Below the pieces are notes generated by a model, which was not told the origin of the DNA, ran no database searches, and saw only the letters and a list, made by a program, of their open reading frames with translations. This document shows, one piece after another, positions 35,416-43,930 of a DNA stretch of 50,388 bases (its first letter is position 1; every line of letters starts with the position of its first letter). The position numbers and the translations under genes are program-made. The stretch comes from Bacteriovoracales bacterium (lineage in GTDB: Bacteria; Bdellovibrionota; Bacteriovoracia; Bacteriovoracales; Bacteriovoracaceae), in contig JAOMEV010000018.1 in NCBI GenBank assembly GCA_028346125.1, positions 1 through 50,388 of the forward strand. The letters run 5' to 3'.

Positions 35416-37140
35416 ATGAAATTATTACACCTCCACAACAACTTTAACTTGGCGGGTCTTATGCTTAAAATACTCATACTCATCTTTTTGACCTCATGTT
35501 CATCCCAAAAAATAGATAATCCCTACCAGGCCTATTCAAAAAGGTATATGATTTCCTCCCAAGGTCCTCTTTCTACGAAAGCGGCCAAAAAGATGTTTGA
35601 AAAAGGTGGAAATGCGGTTGATGCCGCGATTGCCTTAAGCTTTGCCATTTCAGTCGAACGGCCTCAATCAACGGGCCTCGGTGGCGGAGGCTTCCTCCTT
35701 CTAAAGACGCCCGAGGAAAAAACACCTTACGCCTATGACTTTAGAGAAATGGCCCCTCAACTTTCTCGAGAAAAAATGTATTTGGATAAGCAAAATAAAG
35801 TTGTAAAAGGAAAGTCTCTCAACGGACCATTAAGCGCCGGGGTTCCTGGCCTGGTCGCGGGACTACTTACGATTCATAAAAAGTTTGGAAAACTTACGCT
35901 TAAAGAGGTTTTGGGCCCTTCAATAGAAATTGCCGAGAAGGGTTTTAAAGTCTACCCCCACCTCGCTAAGGCGATCAAAGCAAGGTCAAAAACTTTAAGT
36001 AGATTTCCAAGTTCAAAGAAAATCTTTTATCGAAATGGTCGCCCTCTCAGAAATGGAGAAACCTTGGTTCAGAAGGACTTGGGAAAAACCTTAAGAAGGA
36101 TTGCAAAAAAAGGCATCAAAGGTTTTTACTATGGTACCACAGCAGAAAAAATAGCTATTGAGAACCAAAAGGCCGGAGGGATTATAACTCTACAAGACCT
36201 TGCTCAATATCAAGTCCGCCTCCGAAAACCAGTAAGTGGTACCTTCAAAGGCCATAAAGTTTACTCAATGGGCCCTCCCAGCTCGGGAGGAATACACGTC
36301 CTTCAAATTTTGAATATCTTGGAAAATGACCCTCTGGAAAAAATGGGCATGGGCTCCCCCGAGGCCATTCACCTCATCAGTTCTGCTATGCAATTGGCCT
36401 TTGTCGATAGGGCCCGCTATTTGGGCGATGAAGACTTCGTTAGAGTCCCTACAAAAAACCTCATTTCAAAAAAATACGCAGTTGCCCTAAGAAAAAAAAT
36501 CAATCCCCTAAAGGCCAATACTTTTGATAGCGTCAAAGAAAAAACACCTTTTCCCTACGAATCCGACGAAACAACCCATTTCACAATTATGGATGCTCAA
36601 GGAACAGTTATTAGCTCTACACAAACCATAAATGGTTGGATGGGCTCAGGTTTTGTCGTCCCAGGGACTGGCATCTTGCTGAATAATGAAATGGATGACT
36701 TTGCAACAAAGGTCGGGGCCAAAAACCTCTTTGGCGCAGTTGGTGGAGAAAAAAACCTTATTCGCCCAGGAAAAAGACCTCTTAGCAGCATGTCCCCCAC
36801 AATAATACTTAAAAATTCAAGACCGGTCCTTGCTCTGGGAACGCCTTCAGGTACAAGAATCTTAACTTGTGTGGCCCAAACAATCCTCAACTATATTGAA
36901 TTCAAGAAACCACTTTTTGAGGCCGTCTCTTCAACAAGGTTTCATCATCAATGGTTTCCCAATGAAATTAGAATTGGAAGCTCACCCTTTCCTAAGTCCA
37001 CACAAAAACAACTTATAAATATGGGACATAAAATACGACTAAAACCTTTAGGCTGTAAAGTTCAGGCGATTGGCCTTGAGAAAAATATACTTCATGGGGT
37101 TTCTGATCCCAGAGGTGAGGGACTGAGCCTAGGTGGCTGA
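35416..37140 (+). CDS. ggt: Gamma-glutamyltransferase, lipoprotein-anchored
   Basis: 574 residues. The enzyme cleaves the gamma-glutamyl bond of glutathione and related peptides and transfers the group to water or amino acids. It is made as a precursor that self-cleaves before a catalytic Thr. Here Thr386 in SDETTHFT fits this site exactly, leaving a 189-residue small subunit as in E. coli (190). Other family blocks are GGNAVDAAIA, STGLGGGGFLLL, RPLSSMSPTI and GTPSGTRI. The N-terminus has a hydrophobic stretch ending in LTSC (lipobox, Cys28), so the enzyme is probably lipid-anchored outside the inner membrane. GAGGT is 6 nt before the ATG. It overlaps the convergent response regulator by 12 bp. 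Confidence 0.95.
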   Translation: MKLLHLHNNFNLAGLMLKILILIFLTSCSSQKIDNPYQAYSKRYMISSQGPLSTKAAKKMFEKGGNAVDAAIALSFAISVERPQSTGLGGGGFLLLKTPEEKTPYAYDFREMAPQLSREKMYLDKQNKVVKGKSLNGPLSAGVPGLVAGLLTIHKKFGKLTLKEVLGPSIEIAEKGFKVYPHLAKAIKARSKTLSRFPSSKKIFYRNGRPLRNGETLVQKDLGKTLRRIAKKGIKGFYYGTTAEKIAIENQKAGGIITLQDLAQYQVRLRKPVSGTFKGHKVYSMGPPSSGGIHVLQILNILENDPLEKMGMGSPEAIHLISSAMQLAFVDRARYLGDEDFVRVPTKNLISKKYAVALRKKINPLKANTFDSVKEKTPFPYESDETTHFTIMDAQGTVISSTQTINGWMGSGFVVPGTGILLNNEMDDFATKVGAKNLFGAVGGEKNLIRPGKRPLSSMSPTIILKNSRPVLALGTPSGTRILTCVAQTILNYIEFKKPLFEAVSSTRFHHQWFPNEIRIGSSPFPKSTQKQLINMGHKIRLKPLGCKVQAIGLEKNILHGVSDPRGEGLSLGG

Positions 37141-37932
37141 GTCTTCTTCTTCTTCCTCTTCGTCAGAAGGTTCTTTCAATTCGCGTGTTTTAACGGTTAC
37201 CGAGCGAATTTTTTCTCTTTGAAATTCGTTAAGACCTTTAAAAACAATTTCAGTTTCAAAAATATCTTTTACCTTTTGCTCTGAAAAAACGACTGTGCCC
37301 TTGAGTTTGAAATCTAGGTTATAATCTCTATCCAAGGTTTCCGAAAGGACTGTAATAACTTCCCCATCTGGAACTTTAAAAGAAAGCTCTAGGTGAGCAC
37401 CAATTTCCGAGAGCTTAATTAATTTGAAAAACTCTTCACTTGGGTACTCTTTAACTTTAATATCTAAATTTGAGGGAACAATGGCAAAACGCTGAGATTG
37501 ATTGTGTCCTAAAAGCCTTTCAATTTTTTGAATAAGAATTTTTGGATCAACTGGCTTAACAATATAATCATCTCCCCCACCTTGAAGAGCGGCCTCGATT
37601 TGTCCCTCTTCATTTTTTGCCGAACAAAAAATGACTTTCAAAGAGGGACCTGTGTCCTTTTCATTTTCATTTTCCTTTTCTTGTTTATTTTTTATTATTT
37701 TTAGTCTTAATTTTAGTTGATGAAGAGTTTGAATACCATTCATGTTTGGCATCATAATATCTAAAATTAAGATATCAATATCATCATTATTCTTAAGGAT
37801 CTCAATACACTCTTTTCCGTCTTCGGCCTGAAGAACATCGTAACCTGCCTTAGAAAGCTTAAGATTCAAAAAAATTCTTAAATCAAAGCTATCATCACAA
37901 ATGAGTATTTTTGCTCGACCAGACTGACCCAC
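37129..37932 (-). CDS. Response regulator with PilZ-like C-terminal region
   Basis: 267 residues. Receiver domain 8-140 with acidic pair D13/D14, phospho-acceptor Asp58 (ILDIMMP), Ser104 and Lys126 (YIVKP). Unusually, a Lys/Glu/Asn-rich insert (~81-96) sits in the receiver between helix 3 and strand 4, next to the phosphorylation face. The C-terminal domain (~150-250) is a beta-rich module (HLELSFKVPDGEVITVLS, YNLDFKLKGTVVFSEQ) that looks PilZ-like, but the RxxxR and D/NxSxxG c-di-GMP motifs are not evident, so binding is doubtful. An acidic tail ends the protein. Expressed alone; no kinase adjacent. Its last codons overlap ggt. Confidence 0.85.
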   Translation of the reverse strand: MGQSGRAKILICDDSFDLRIFLNLKLSKAGYDVLQAEDGKECIEILKNNDDIDILILDIMMPNMNGIQTLHQLKLRLKIIKNKQEKENENEKDTGPSLKVIFCSAKNEEGQIEAALQGGGDDYIVKPVDPKILIQKIERLLGHNQSQRFAIVPSNLDIKVKEYPSEEFFKLIKLSEIGAHLELSFKVPDGEVITVLSETLDRDYNLDFKLKGTVVFSEQKVKDIFETEIVFKGLNEFQREKIRSVTVKTRELKEPSDEEEEEEDSAT

Positions 37933-38106
37933 AAAAGACTCCTTAAACGACTTCCATTCTAATATAGGTCTTAAATACCTCCAAACCTGTTTTTTAAAAA
38001 AATAACATTTATTTGGCCTATAAAAATCACTCTTTTTTTAAAAAACAGCAGGATTTTAACGCTGATTGCCTCAATTTTCCTTAACCTTTTAGGTAAATCT
38101 CACTTC

Positions 38107-39069
38107 ATGGAAGCTCTTTTTTGGATTATCCTTTTTTTTGCGTTTGCAGTGTTACTAGAACTTTTTTGGTCTAAAAAACACCAGCTCAACTTTTATTCTT
38201 TAGAAGAGGCCCTCTCAAATATTTGCCATGGGCTTGGCCAAATTATTTTAAATATTGGCCTCAAAATACCACTCTTTTTCGTTTATAGCTTTTGCTACAA
38301 ACATTTTTCTTTTTTTGAAGTTGAGAGGTCGCTCACTTCAGATATTGTGCTTCTTATAACCATTGACTTCATTTACTATTGGTTTCACAAGCTCTCTCAC
38401 CACTCTCCATTATTATGGGCAAACCACTCAGTGCACCACCAGGCCGAAAGGTTTAACTTTACTGTGGGGCTTCGCCCACCTCTTTTTAACGAGTTTTTTT
38501 CATTTTTTATTCATATACCAGCGGCCCTTTTAGGTTTTTCTCCAGAGAATTATTTAATCCTCTTCATCTTTCATACCTCATGGCAACTTTTTAACCATAC
38601 AAGGTTTATAAAAAAAGAGATTCCCTTCCTGAAGTTTATCTTTGTTACGCCCTCTCACCACAGGGTTCATCATGGACAAAATGCTCAGTACAGAAACAAA
38701 AACTTCGGTGCGATTTTTTCTTTCTGGGATAGAATGTTTGGAACTTACGAAAAAGAAAAGGAAAGCGTATTATTTGGGATCCCTAATCACCAATTAGAAT
38801 ACAACCCTTTGGTATCAAACCTTGCTCCTCTATTAGGTGAGAAACCTCTTCTTAAAAGACCACAGGTCCTTACAAACTTTTTCCATTCATTTCCTTATAC
38901 AAAACAACTCACCCTGTTTTTATTTTTCTTGATAATAGTTTTAAGTTTGGGTTTTTTAAAGGTTGGTAGTGATTTAGGACTCCCAGTTTTTCTCTTTATT
39001 TCCCTTTACCTTTTTTCTTCTATTGGCCTAGTGGGCTCTTCTTTGGACTTTTTGGCCAAGACAAAGTGA
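38107..39069 (+). CDS. Sterol desaturase/fatty acid hydroxylase family membrane enzyme
   Basis: 320 residues with four to six membrane helices. The eight-histidine di-iron signature of the family is complete: H94-x3-HH (HKLSHH), H107-x2-HH (HSVHH) and HH-x2-HH (HHRVHH, 184-189). Family members use O2 to hydroxylate or desaturate lipids such as fatty acyl chains, sterols or carotenoids, at the inner membrane; the substrate cannot be read from sequence. The stretch before the ATG has only a weak AGG. The gene is convergent with a methyltransferase and their coding ends overlap by 64 bp, so the two C-termini are encoded on opposite strands of the same DNA. Confidence 0.9.
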   Translation: MEALFWIILFFAFAVLLELFWSKKHQLNFYSLEEALSNICHGLGQIILNIGLKIPLFFVYSFCYKHFSFFEVERSLTSDIVLLITIDFIYYWFHKLSHHSPLLWANHSVHHQAERFNFTVGLRPPLFNEFFSFFIHIPAALLGFSPENYLILFIFHTSWQLFNHTRFIKKEIPFLKFIFVTPSHHRVHHGQNAQYRNKNFGAIFSFWDRMFGTYEKEKESVLFGIPNHQLEYNPLVSNLAPLLGEKPLLKRPQVLTNFFHSFPYTKQLTLFLFFLIIVLSLGFLKVGSDLGLPVFLFISLYLFSSIGLVGSSLDFLAKTK

Positions 39070-39923
39070 AAATAATCTAACTTCCCTTTTTTGAAGTTTT
39101 CATAAACAAGAGTTCCTTTAACCCCTGAAAATATTTTCATGATTGGATACATAAACTTTGGAGTGAGCCTTTTTATCAAGGCAATTCTTTTTTCACTATC
39201 AAAATCTAAGGCCGCCAAAATATTGGGAGTAATATCAACCTCTGAAAGGACTTCTAAACCATTCTTTTTAAAGACCTTTAAAAGGCCTTCTCTTTCTTCT
39301 TTTGGCCGGAAGTCACAGAAGATAAAATGTCCTCCCGTTTTCAATACTCTCGACACTTCCGAAATAAAAGTTTCAAAGCGAGGGTAACAATGAGATGACT
39401 CAACATTAAAAACAATATCTACTGACCCTTCTGCCAGGGGTAGTTTTTCTGCATCTCCCTCCATAAATGAGAGTTGTGGAATATTTTTATGGAGGTCTTT
39501 GGAAAAATCAATATTTTTGGTTGATAAATCTATACCGATAAAAGAGGAAATGGGATAATTTTGAGAAATGAACCTGGCCCCACCTCCTCGCCCGGAACCA
39601 ACTTCTATAAGACTCTTTCCTCTAAAGTTACCTGAAAAGCTTTCACAAAGATAAAAATAAAGACGGGCCATTGTCTCATTATCTGGAGAATAAAAAGATC
39701 TCTCTTTTTTTAAATACTCTCCATTCCTAAGCTTTTCCTTGTTTTCAGATACTTCATGATGGCCGTAGTTCATAAAAAGAAAATCAACTTCAATAGTTTT
39801 GTCCCGAGATAGCCAGTTATACCACCTTTTCCAAAAAAACTTTTTAAAAAAAGGGAGAGGACTCAGAATTATTTCAAAAATAAAGACTACAATTCGCCAC
39901 AAGAACTCCCCTATTTTTGCCAT
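39006..39923 (-). CDS. Class I SAM-dependent methyltransferase, membrane-associated
   Basis: 305 residues. An N-terminal hydrophobic helix (~7-27, FLWRIVVFIFEIILSPLPFF) probably anchors the enzyme. The SAM site is EVGSGRGGG (107-115), followed by FIGIDLS (acidic ribose-binding D), EGDAEKLPLAEGSVDIVFNVESSHCY and VLKTGGHFIFCDF. The pattern FMNYGHHE and this motif set resemble methyltransferases acting on lipids or quinone/sterol-like acceptors. Function therefore probably lipid or small-hydrophobe methylation at the membrane (inference). It lies 12 bp downstream of the small gene at 39936 and overlaps the sterol-desaturase-family gene by 64 bp. Both convergent genes concern hydrophobic substrates, which may be coincidence. 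Confidence 0.87.
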   Translation of the reverse strand: MAKIGEFLWRIVVFIFEIILSPLPFFKKFFWKRWYNWLSRDKTIEVDFLFMNYGHHEVSENKEKLRNGEYLKKERSFYSPDNETMARLYFYLCESFSGNFRGKSLIEVGSGRGGGARFISQNYPISSFIGIDLSTKNIDFSKDLHKNIPQLSFMEGDAEKLPLAEGSVDIVFNVESSHCYPRFETFISEVSRVLKTGGHFIFCDFRPKEEREGLLKVFKKNGLEVLSEVDITPNILAALDFDSEKRIALIKRLTPKFMYPIMKIFSGVKGTLVYENFKKGKLDYFHFVLAKKSKEEPTRPIEEKR

Positions 39924-39935
39924 AATAACCTCAAC

Positions 39936-40169
39936 TTACTCCTTTCCTTCCTTTGAAAGCTTCCTAATAGTCTCTTGCATTTTTATTAGCTCTTCTAAAA
40001 TATACTCTTCACTGGGTCGGTCCCTTTCTTGGGCCAGCTGTATAATTTTATTTTCCGCGAAACCAACCCAATCCTGATTTCCTGTGTGCTTTGCCCAAAT
40101 TGAAAAGTCATCAAGAAACTCTTCTACCTTGGCGGTTCTCCAACTTGGCTTTTTTTTACCAAACATCAT
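39936..40169 (-). CDS. Small conserved-looking cytosolic protein, unknown
   Basis: 77 residues from the ATG at 40169; AAAGGA lies 5 nt upstream, better than the TTG one codon earlier. Sequence is helical and amphipathic (WRTAKVEEFLDDFSIWAKHT, KIIQLAQERDRPSEEYILEELIKM) without membrane segment or known motif. It precedes the methyltransferase by 12 bp and is surely co-transcribed, so it may be an accessory factor. Family not recognised. Confidence 0.75.
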   Translation of the reverse strand: MMFGKKKPSWRTAKVEEFLDDFSIWAKHTGNQDWVGFAENKIIQLAQERDRPSEEYILEELIKMQETIRKLSKEGKE

Positions 40170-40364
40170 CAAATTCCTTTAAATTAGGTTTTCACTCCTA
40201 GTCTTTTCGAACCTAATCTTTTTTTTCTTTAATAGTCTAAAATTTCAAAAAATTACTGACTTTGGGCAAAATCCTTAGAAAAATGTCCAAAATACTCCAG
40301 TTTTTTCTTTAATAAAGGCCTACTCCTTATTATGATGAAGCCGCTTAAATCAGGAGATAGATCT

Positions 40365-41123
40365 ATGAAAGGTACAAACTTTAAGTCCCCCCTCGAACTC
40401 AACCTCAACGTTGAAGGTGAGAGCTGGCGTCAAAACCAAGAAGTCCGAGGAACTTTAAAGGTTAAAAACCATGGAAAAGACTCCCTCCCTCTTTCCCAAA
40501 TAGGAGTCCATCTTTGTTGGGGACATGCTAAAAAAATAAAGTCTAAAGACGAAGCCTCTTTTGATTTCCAATTCTCTAAATTATTCGATGAGGGTCTTTT
40601 ACTTGAACCCCAGGAAGAAAAAGAGCTATCTTGGGACTTTAAATTACCTGAAAACTGCTCCATTACTGATAAAACTGGAAGCTATTATATTCTTTATGGC
40701 GAAAATAAAAATGTTTGGGATTGCGGGCATCTTCAACTACTCATCAACCCTAAGGCCATTTTAGACTCTTTTCTTGAAATTCTTGTTAACTTTTACCGCT
40801 TTAAGGTTAAGGATAAAAAGAATAAAAAGGGCTTTGTTGAGGCAAAACTTCTTCCGCCTAATGCGAAAGAATTTTTGAGTATGGACAACCTTCACTGCCA
40901 AATGAGAATGAAAGAAGATATTTTTGAAATCAAATACCTTTTTAATGTCAAAAAAATGGCCTACGACAATGGGTTGATGAAACTGGAAAAGAAAAAAATA
41001 GAATTTGGAGAAAATTTGGGACCTAAGGAATACTACCTCTATAACGAAGCCCCAAATCAAGAAGTCATGAAATCAAAAATTGAAAAAACCCTTGAGCAAG
41101 TTAAAACAAAAATTAACTTTTAA
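40365..41123 (+). CDS. Possible arrestin-fold (Spo0M-like) beta protein
   Basis: 252 residues from the ATG at 40365; AGGAG sits 8 nt upstream, whereas the earlier ATG at 40332 has no ribosome site. The N-terminal half reads like an arrestin/Spo0M-type beta sandwich: [43 protein letters not shown] is the typical strand pattern 'polarised ligand/extended loop', then [22 protein letters not shown] and GSYYILYGE. The C-terminal half (~135-252) is mixed alpha/beta. No signal peptide, so cytosolic. The family call is weak and rests on strand pattern only. Convergent with the receiver gene (7 bp between stops). Confidence 0.75.
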   Translation: MKGTNFKSPLELNLNVEGESWRQNQEVRGTLKVKNHGKDSLPLSQIGVHLCWGHAKKIKSKDEASFDFQFSKLFDEGLLLEPQEEKELSWDFKLPENCSITDKTGSYYILYGENKNVWDCGHLQLLINPKAILDSFLEILVNFYRFKVKDKKNKKGFVEAKLLPPNAKEFLSMDNLHCQMRMKEDIFEIKYLFNVKKMAYDNGLMKLEKKKIEFGENLGPKEYYLYNEAPNQEVMKSKIEKTLEQVKTKINF

Positions 41124-41130
41124 CAAAGGA

Positions 41131-41490
41131 CTATTTATTTAGGATTTCAAAAATATCTTCTTCCCGGGCAGGCTTTTCCAGGATGTAAACTTCTCTTAAC
41201 TTTTCAACTTCTTCAATATCTTTCACAAAGCCACTTATAATGAGAGCTCTTGTTTCTTCGTTACTATATTCACTTCTTCTTAAAAATTTAACGATATCAA
41301 CTCCTGACTTATATGGGAGTTTAATATCAACAATGACAAGTGAAAACCTTTCCTTTAACAAATTAGAAGCCCCGTCCAAACCTGTTGATGATTTTACTAC
41401 GGTGTGCCCCTTGGTTTCAAACCAGGTTTCATAAATTTCTGATATATCGGGGTCATCTTCAATAATAAGTATTTTCTTAGCATCTTCCAT
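41131..41490 (-). CDS. Single-domain response regulator (CheY-like)
   Basis: 119 residues from the ATG at 41490, chosen because AAAGGA lies 8 nt upstream; the first ATG at 41508 has none. All receiver residues are present: D12/D13, phospho-acceptor D55 (VIVDIKLP), S86 and K106 (LEKP). There is no output domain, so it must act by protein binding or as a phosphate shuttle. It is divergent from the CheA-like HPt kinase at 41659, with a 168-bp shared upstream region, so the two probably form a phosphorelay pair. A weak sigma-28-like element lies upstream. Confidence 0.92.
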   Translation of the reverse strand: MEDAKKILIIEDDPDISEIYETWFETKGHTVVKSSTGLDGASNLLKERFSLVIVDIKLPYKSGVDIVKFLRRSEYSNEETRALIISGFVKDIEEVEKLREVYILEKPAREEDIFEILNK

Positions 41491-41525
41491 CAATAAATTC
41501 CTTTGCATTATTTTTAGTTCCTAAC

Positions 41526-41552
41526 CTATCGGAAATCATAGTTAATAAATTA
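41526..41552 (-). promoter_or_regulatory. Weak sigma-28-like promoter candidate for the CheY-like gene
   Basis: Minus strand TAAT, 15 bases, TCCGATAG: spacing is exact, three mismatches in twelve to TAAA-N15-GCCGATAA, with the CCGATA core intact. About 35 bp upstream of the chosen ATG. Weakest of the four. Confidence 0.28.
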
Positions 41553-41658
41553 AATAAAATTTTAATTTAAAACAATCCAAGGTCTTTTACTCAACTTTTA
41601 TAAAGTAATAGCCGAAGATAATTCTGCGTTACAAAAACCTTTCAATAAGGCCATTTTT

Positions 41659-43927
41659 ATGAAAGCGTCTAAAACATCTATAGCAAAAAACATGATTATG
41701 TGGGTTGTCATCTCCAGCATTCTGATTGCTATGATAATTTCCTTTTTTCTATCTACAAAATGATTATGAGAAAAAGCTTATTAGTGTAAAAAATCAGCTG
41801 GTTGATATAGAAAAAGGCTACGGTGATGCTTTAGCAAGCTCAATATACGCAGAAGATGAAGATCAAACAGTAAATGCGATCAATGGTATTTTAAAGCTGC
41901 CTGATATGGTCCAGGTCGATATATTTTCTGAAGACGATCCGGACCCTATGATTTCTAAAGTTAATGAAAAATATAAAAAATTAACTAAACAGGAAAGAAA
42001 AGATCTTGGTATCCACAAAAAAGTTTCCATCATTAAAAACACAGACGATGGTGAAAAAGAGCACGTAGCAAACATGTTCCTCACTGTTAGTCTTGATGGT
42101 GCTAAGAAAAAAATTAAAGACCAAATTTTTATTTTTTCAATAATTCAGCTTGCCCAAGTTGTTCTAGTCTCTTTTATTATTTGGATGATCTTTAAAACTC
42201 TAGTTTCAAGACACCTTTCCCATATGGCAAAATTTGCGGAAGAAATGGACCTTAATGACCTTTCTGGAGATGGTCTTTCCCTTGGTAGGTCAAAAGGAAT
42301 CAAAGACGATGAACTCGATGATCTTGTTTTCTCCTTCAACGATATGAGAAATAACCTCAAAGAGGCTCACGAGGCCCTAAGCGATTACGCCGTCAATCTA
42401 GAAAATAAAGTTGAAGAAAGAACAAAAGAGATCGAAGCCGAAAAACACAAAGTTGCCAACCTCCTCAATAATATGAGGCAAGCAGTCTTTTCCATTAATA
42501 ACAAAAAAGAAGTCGTATCACCCGTTTCAGCTTTTTCTGAAAGCGTTTTTGGAGAAAAAATCGAAGGAACTGATATTTTTAACACCATTTATAAGGATCT
42601 CGACAAAACAACAGAAGCGTATGCTCAACTAAATTCAGCGCTTGGCACGGTCTTTGGTGAAGATGAGTTGCAATATGACCTCATGGAAGATTACTTTATC
42701 AGAAAATCCAAATACAAAGATCCCATTAGTAAAAATGACAAAACGTTGCAGTTCACTTATAACCCCATGTTTAATCAAAATGAAGAACTCGACAAACTCA
42801 TGTTCATTGTAGAAGACATTACTGAGCTTGAAAAACTTGCTGCTGAAAAGGCAGAAAAAGATAAAGAGATCGCTGCCATTAACCAAATAGCCTCTAATAA
42901 AATCGATGACGTTAAAGCATTTATTCTTGGGGCACATACGTATATAGAGGATTCATATGGACCACTTAGAGAATATAGGGATGATCATAAAAAGGCTTCA
43001 AACCTTGGTGAAGTTTTTAGAAACCTCCACACATTAAAAGGTAACTCTAGAATCTTTAGCCTTTCAACTATCTCATCAGCAACACACATTGTGGAGAGTG
43101 ACCTCGTTAATATCATTGATGAAATAAAGGAAGAAAAAACAATTGAAAATGAAAGGGTTGATGCCCTTTTAGCTGGTTTTGAAGATATCAAAGAATCAAT
43201 TGAGTTTTACCTAGATATTGGAAAAAAAATATTTAGCTTTGGACAAGCAGATGAGATAACAGTTTCCAAAGGCCAGATCGAGGAAATAAAAAACCTTATT
43301 GAAAAAGTTGGGGATCATCATGAAGAAATAAGGCAGGCAACTTATTGTATAAAGAAAATTATCTTTAATAGCTTTCTTGAAGAATGCGGTAAATTTAAAA
43401 AGATGGTGATAGAAATCGCCGGTAAGCTTGAAAAAAAGGCCGAGCTCAATGTTTCTGGAGCGGATATTTTTCTTGAGAATCAAAAGTTAGACCTTATTGC
43501 AGATGCTCTTACACATATTTTAAGAAACTCTATTGACCACGGCATTGAAGGCATTGACACAAGAAAAGAAAGGCAAAAGACCGAACATGGAACAATTTCA
43601 ATCGCCACCAAAGATGTCGATAATACTTTTGAAATTGTCATTACAGATGATGGAAATGGTATCGATGGTGACCGAGTGATGAATTCCGCCGTAAAAAAAG
43701 GCGCCCTTGAAAAAGCAAAAGCCGATGCTATGAGTGATGAAGAAAAAGTTAATCTTATTTTCCTTCCAAATCTTTCTACCGCAGACTCTGTTAGCGAAGT
43801 TTCTGGAAGAGGAGTTGGAATGGATGTTGTAAAAAGCAATATTGAAAAGATTGGCGGAAAAATAAAAGTCACGTCTAAGTTAGGGCACGGGACGACCTTT
43901 AAAATTAGCTTTCCATCAGCTGCCTAA
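41659..43927 (+). CDS. CheA-like HPt histidine kinase with membrane sensor domain (frame displaced by +1 near 41760)
   Basis: The gene seems to start at the ATG at 41659 (AAGG 8 nt upstream), encoding a membrane helix (MIIMWVVISSILIAMIISFF). It meets TGA at 41761 and continues in the +1 frame, open through 41762-43927. Corrected length is about 755 residues. Read on: periplasmic sensor (~36-160, DYEKKLISVKNQL), second membrane helix (IIQLAQVVLVSFIIWMIF), HAMP-like linker and coiled coil, and a PAS-like domain. Then come an HPt with LHTLKGNS (His375 counted from 41906) and CheA-type ATPase boxes NSIDHGIE, TDDGNGID and FLPNLSTADSVSEVSGRGVGMDVV. No CheW domain. The intact kinase half ends cleanly (no other stops), so decay is not advanced. 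The nearest in-frame ATG at 41906 has no signal or ribosome site. Likely partner: CheY-like 41131-41490. Confidence 0.88.
41757..41763 (+). other. +1 frame displacement in the CheA-like kinase gene
   Basis: The N-terminal frame reads TCT ACA AAA TGA; the rest of the kinase is in the +1 frame (GAT TAT GAG). Skipping one base in AAAA restores S-T-N-D-Y-E and one continuous sensor kinase. Because the sensor's first membrane helix and its periplasmic domain fall on opposite sides of the break, they clearly belong together. Error in the homopolymer, a fresh mutation, or programmed +1 shift (AAA-TGA) are the options, in that order of likelihood. Confidence 0.7.
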
Positions 43928-43930
43928 TGA

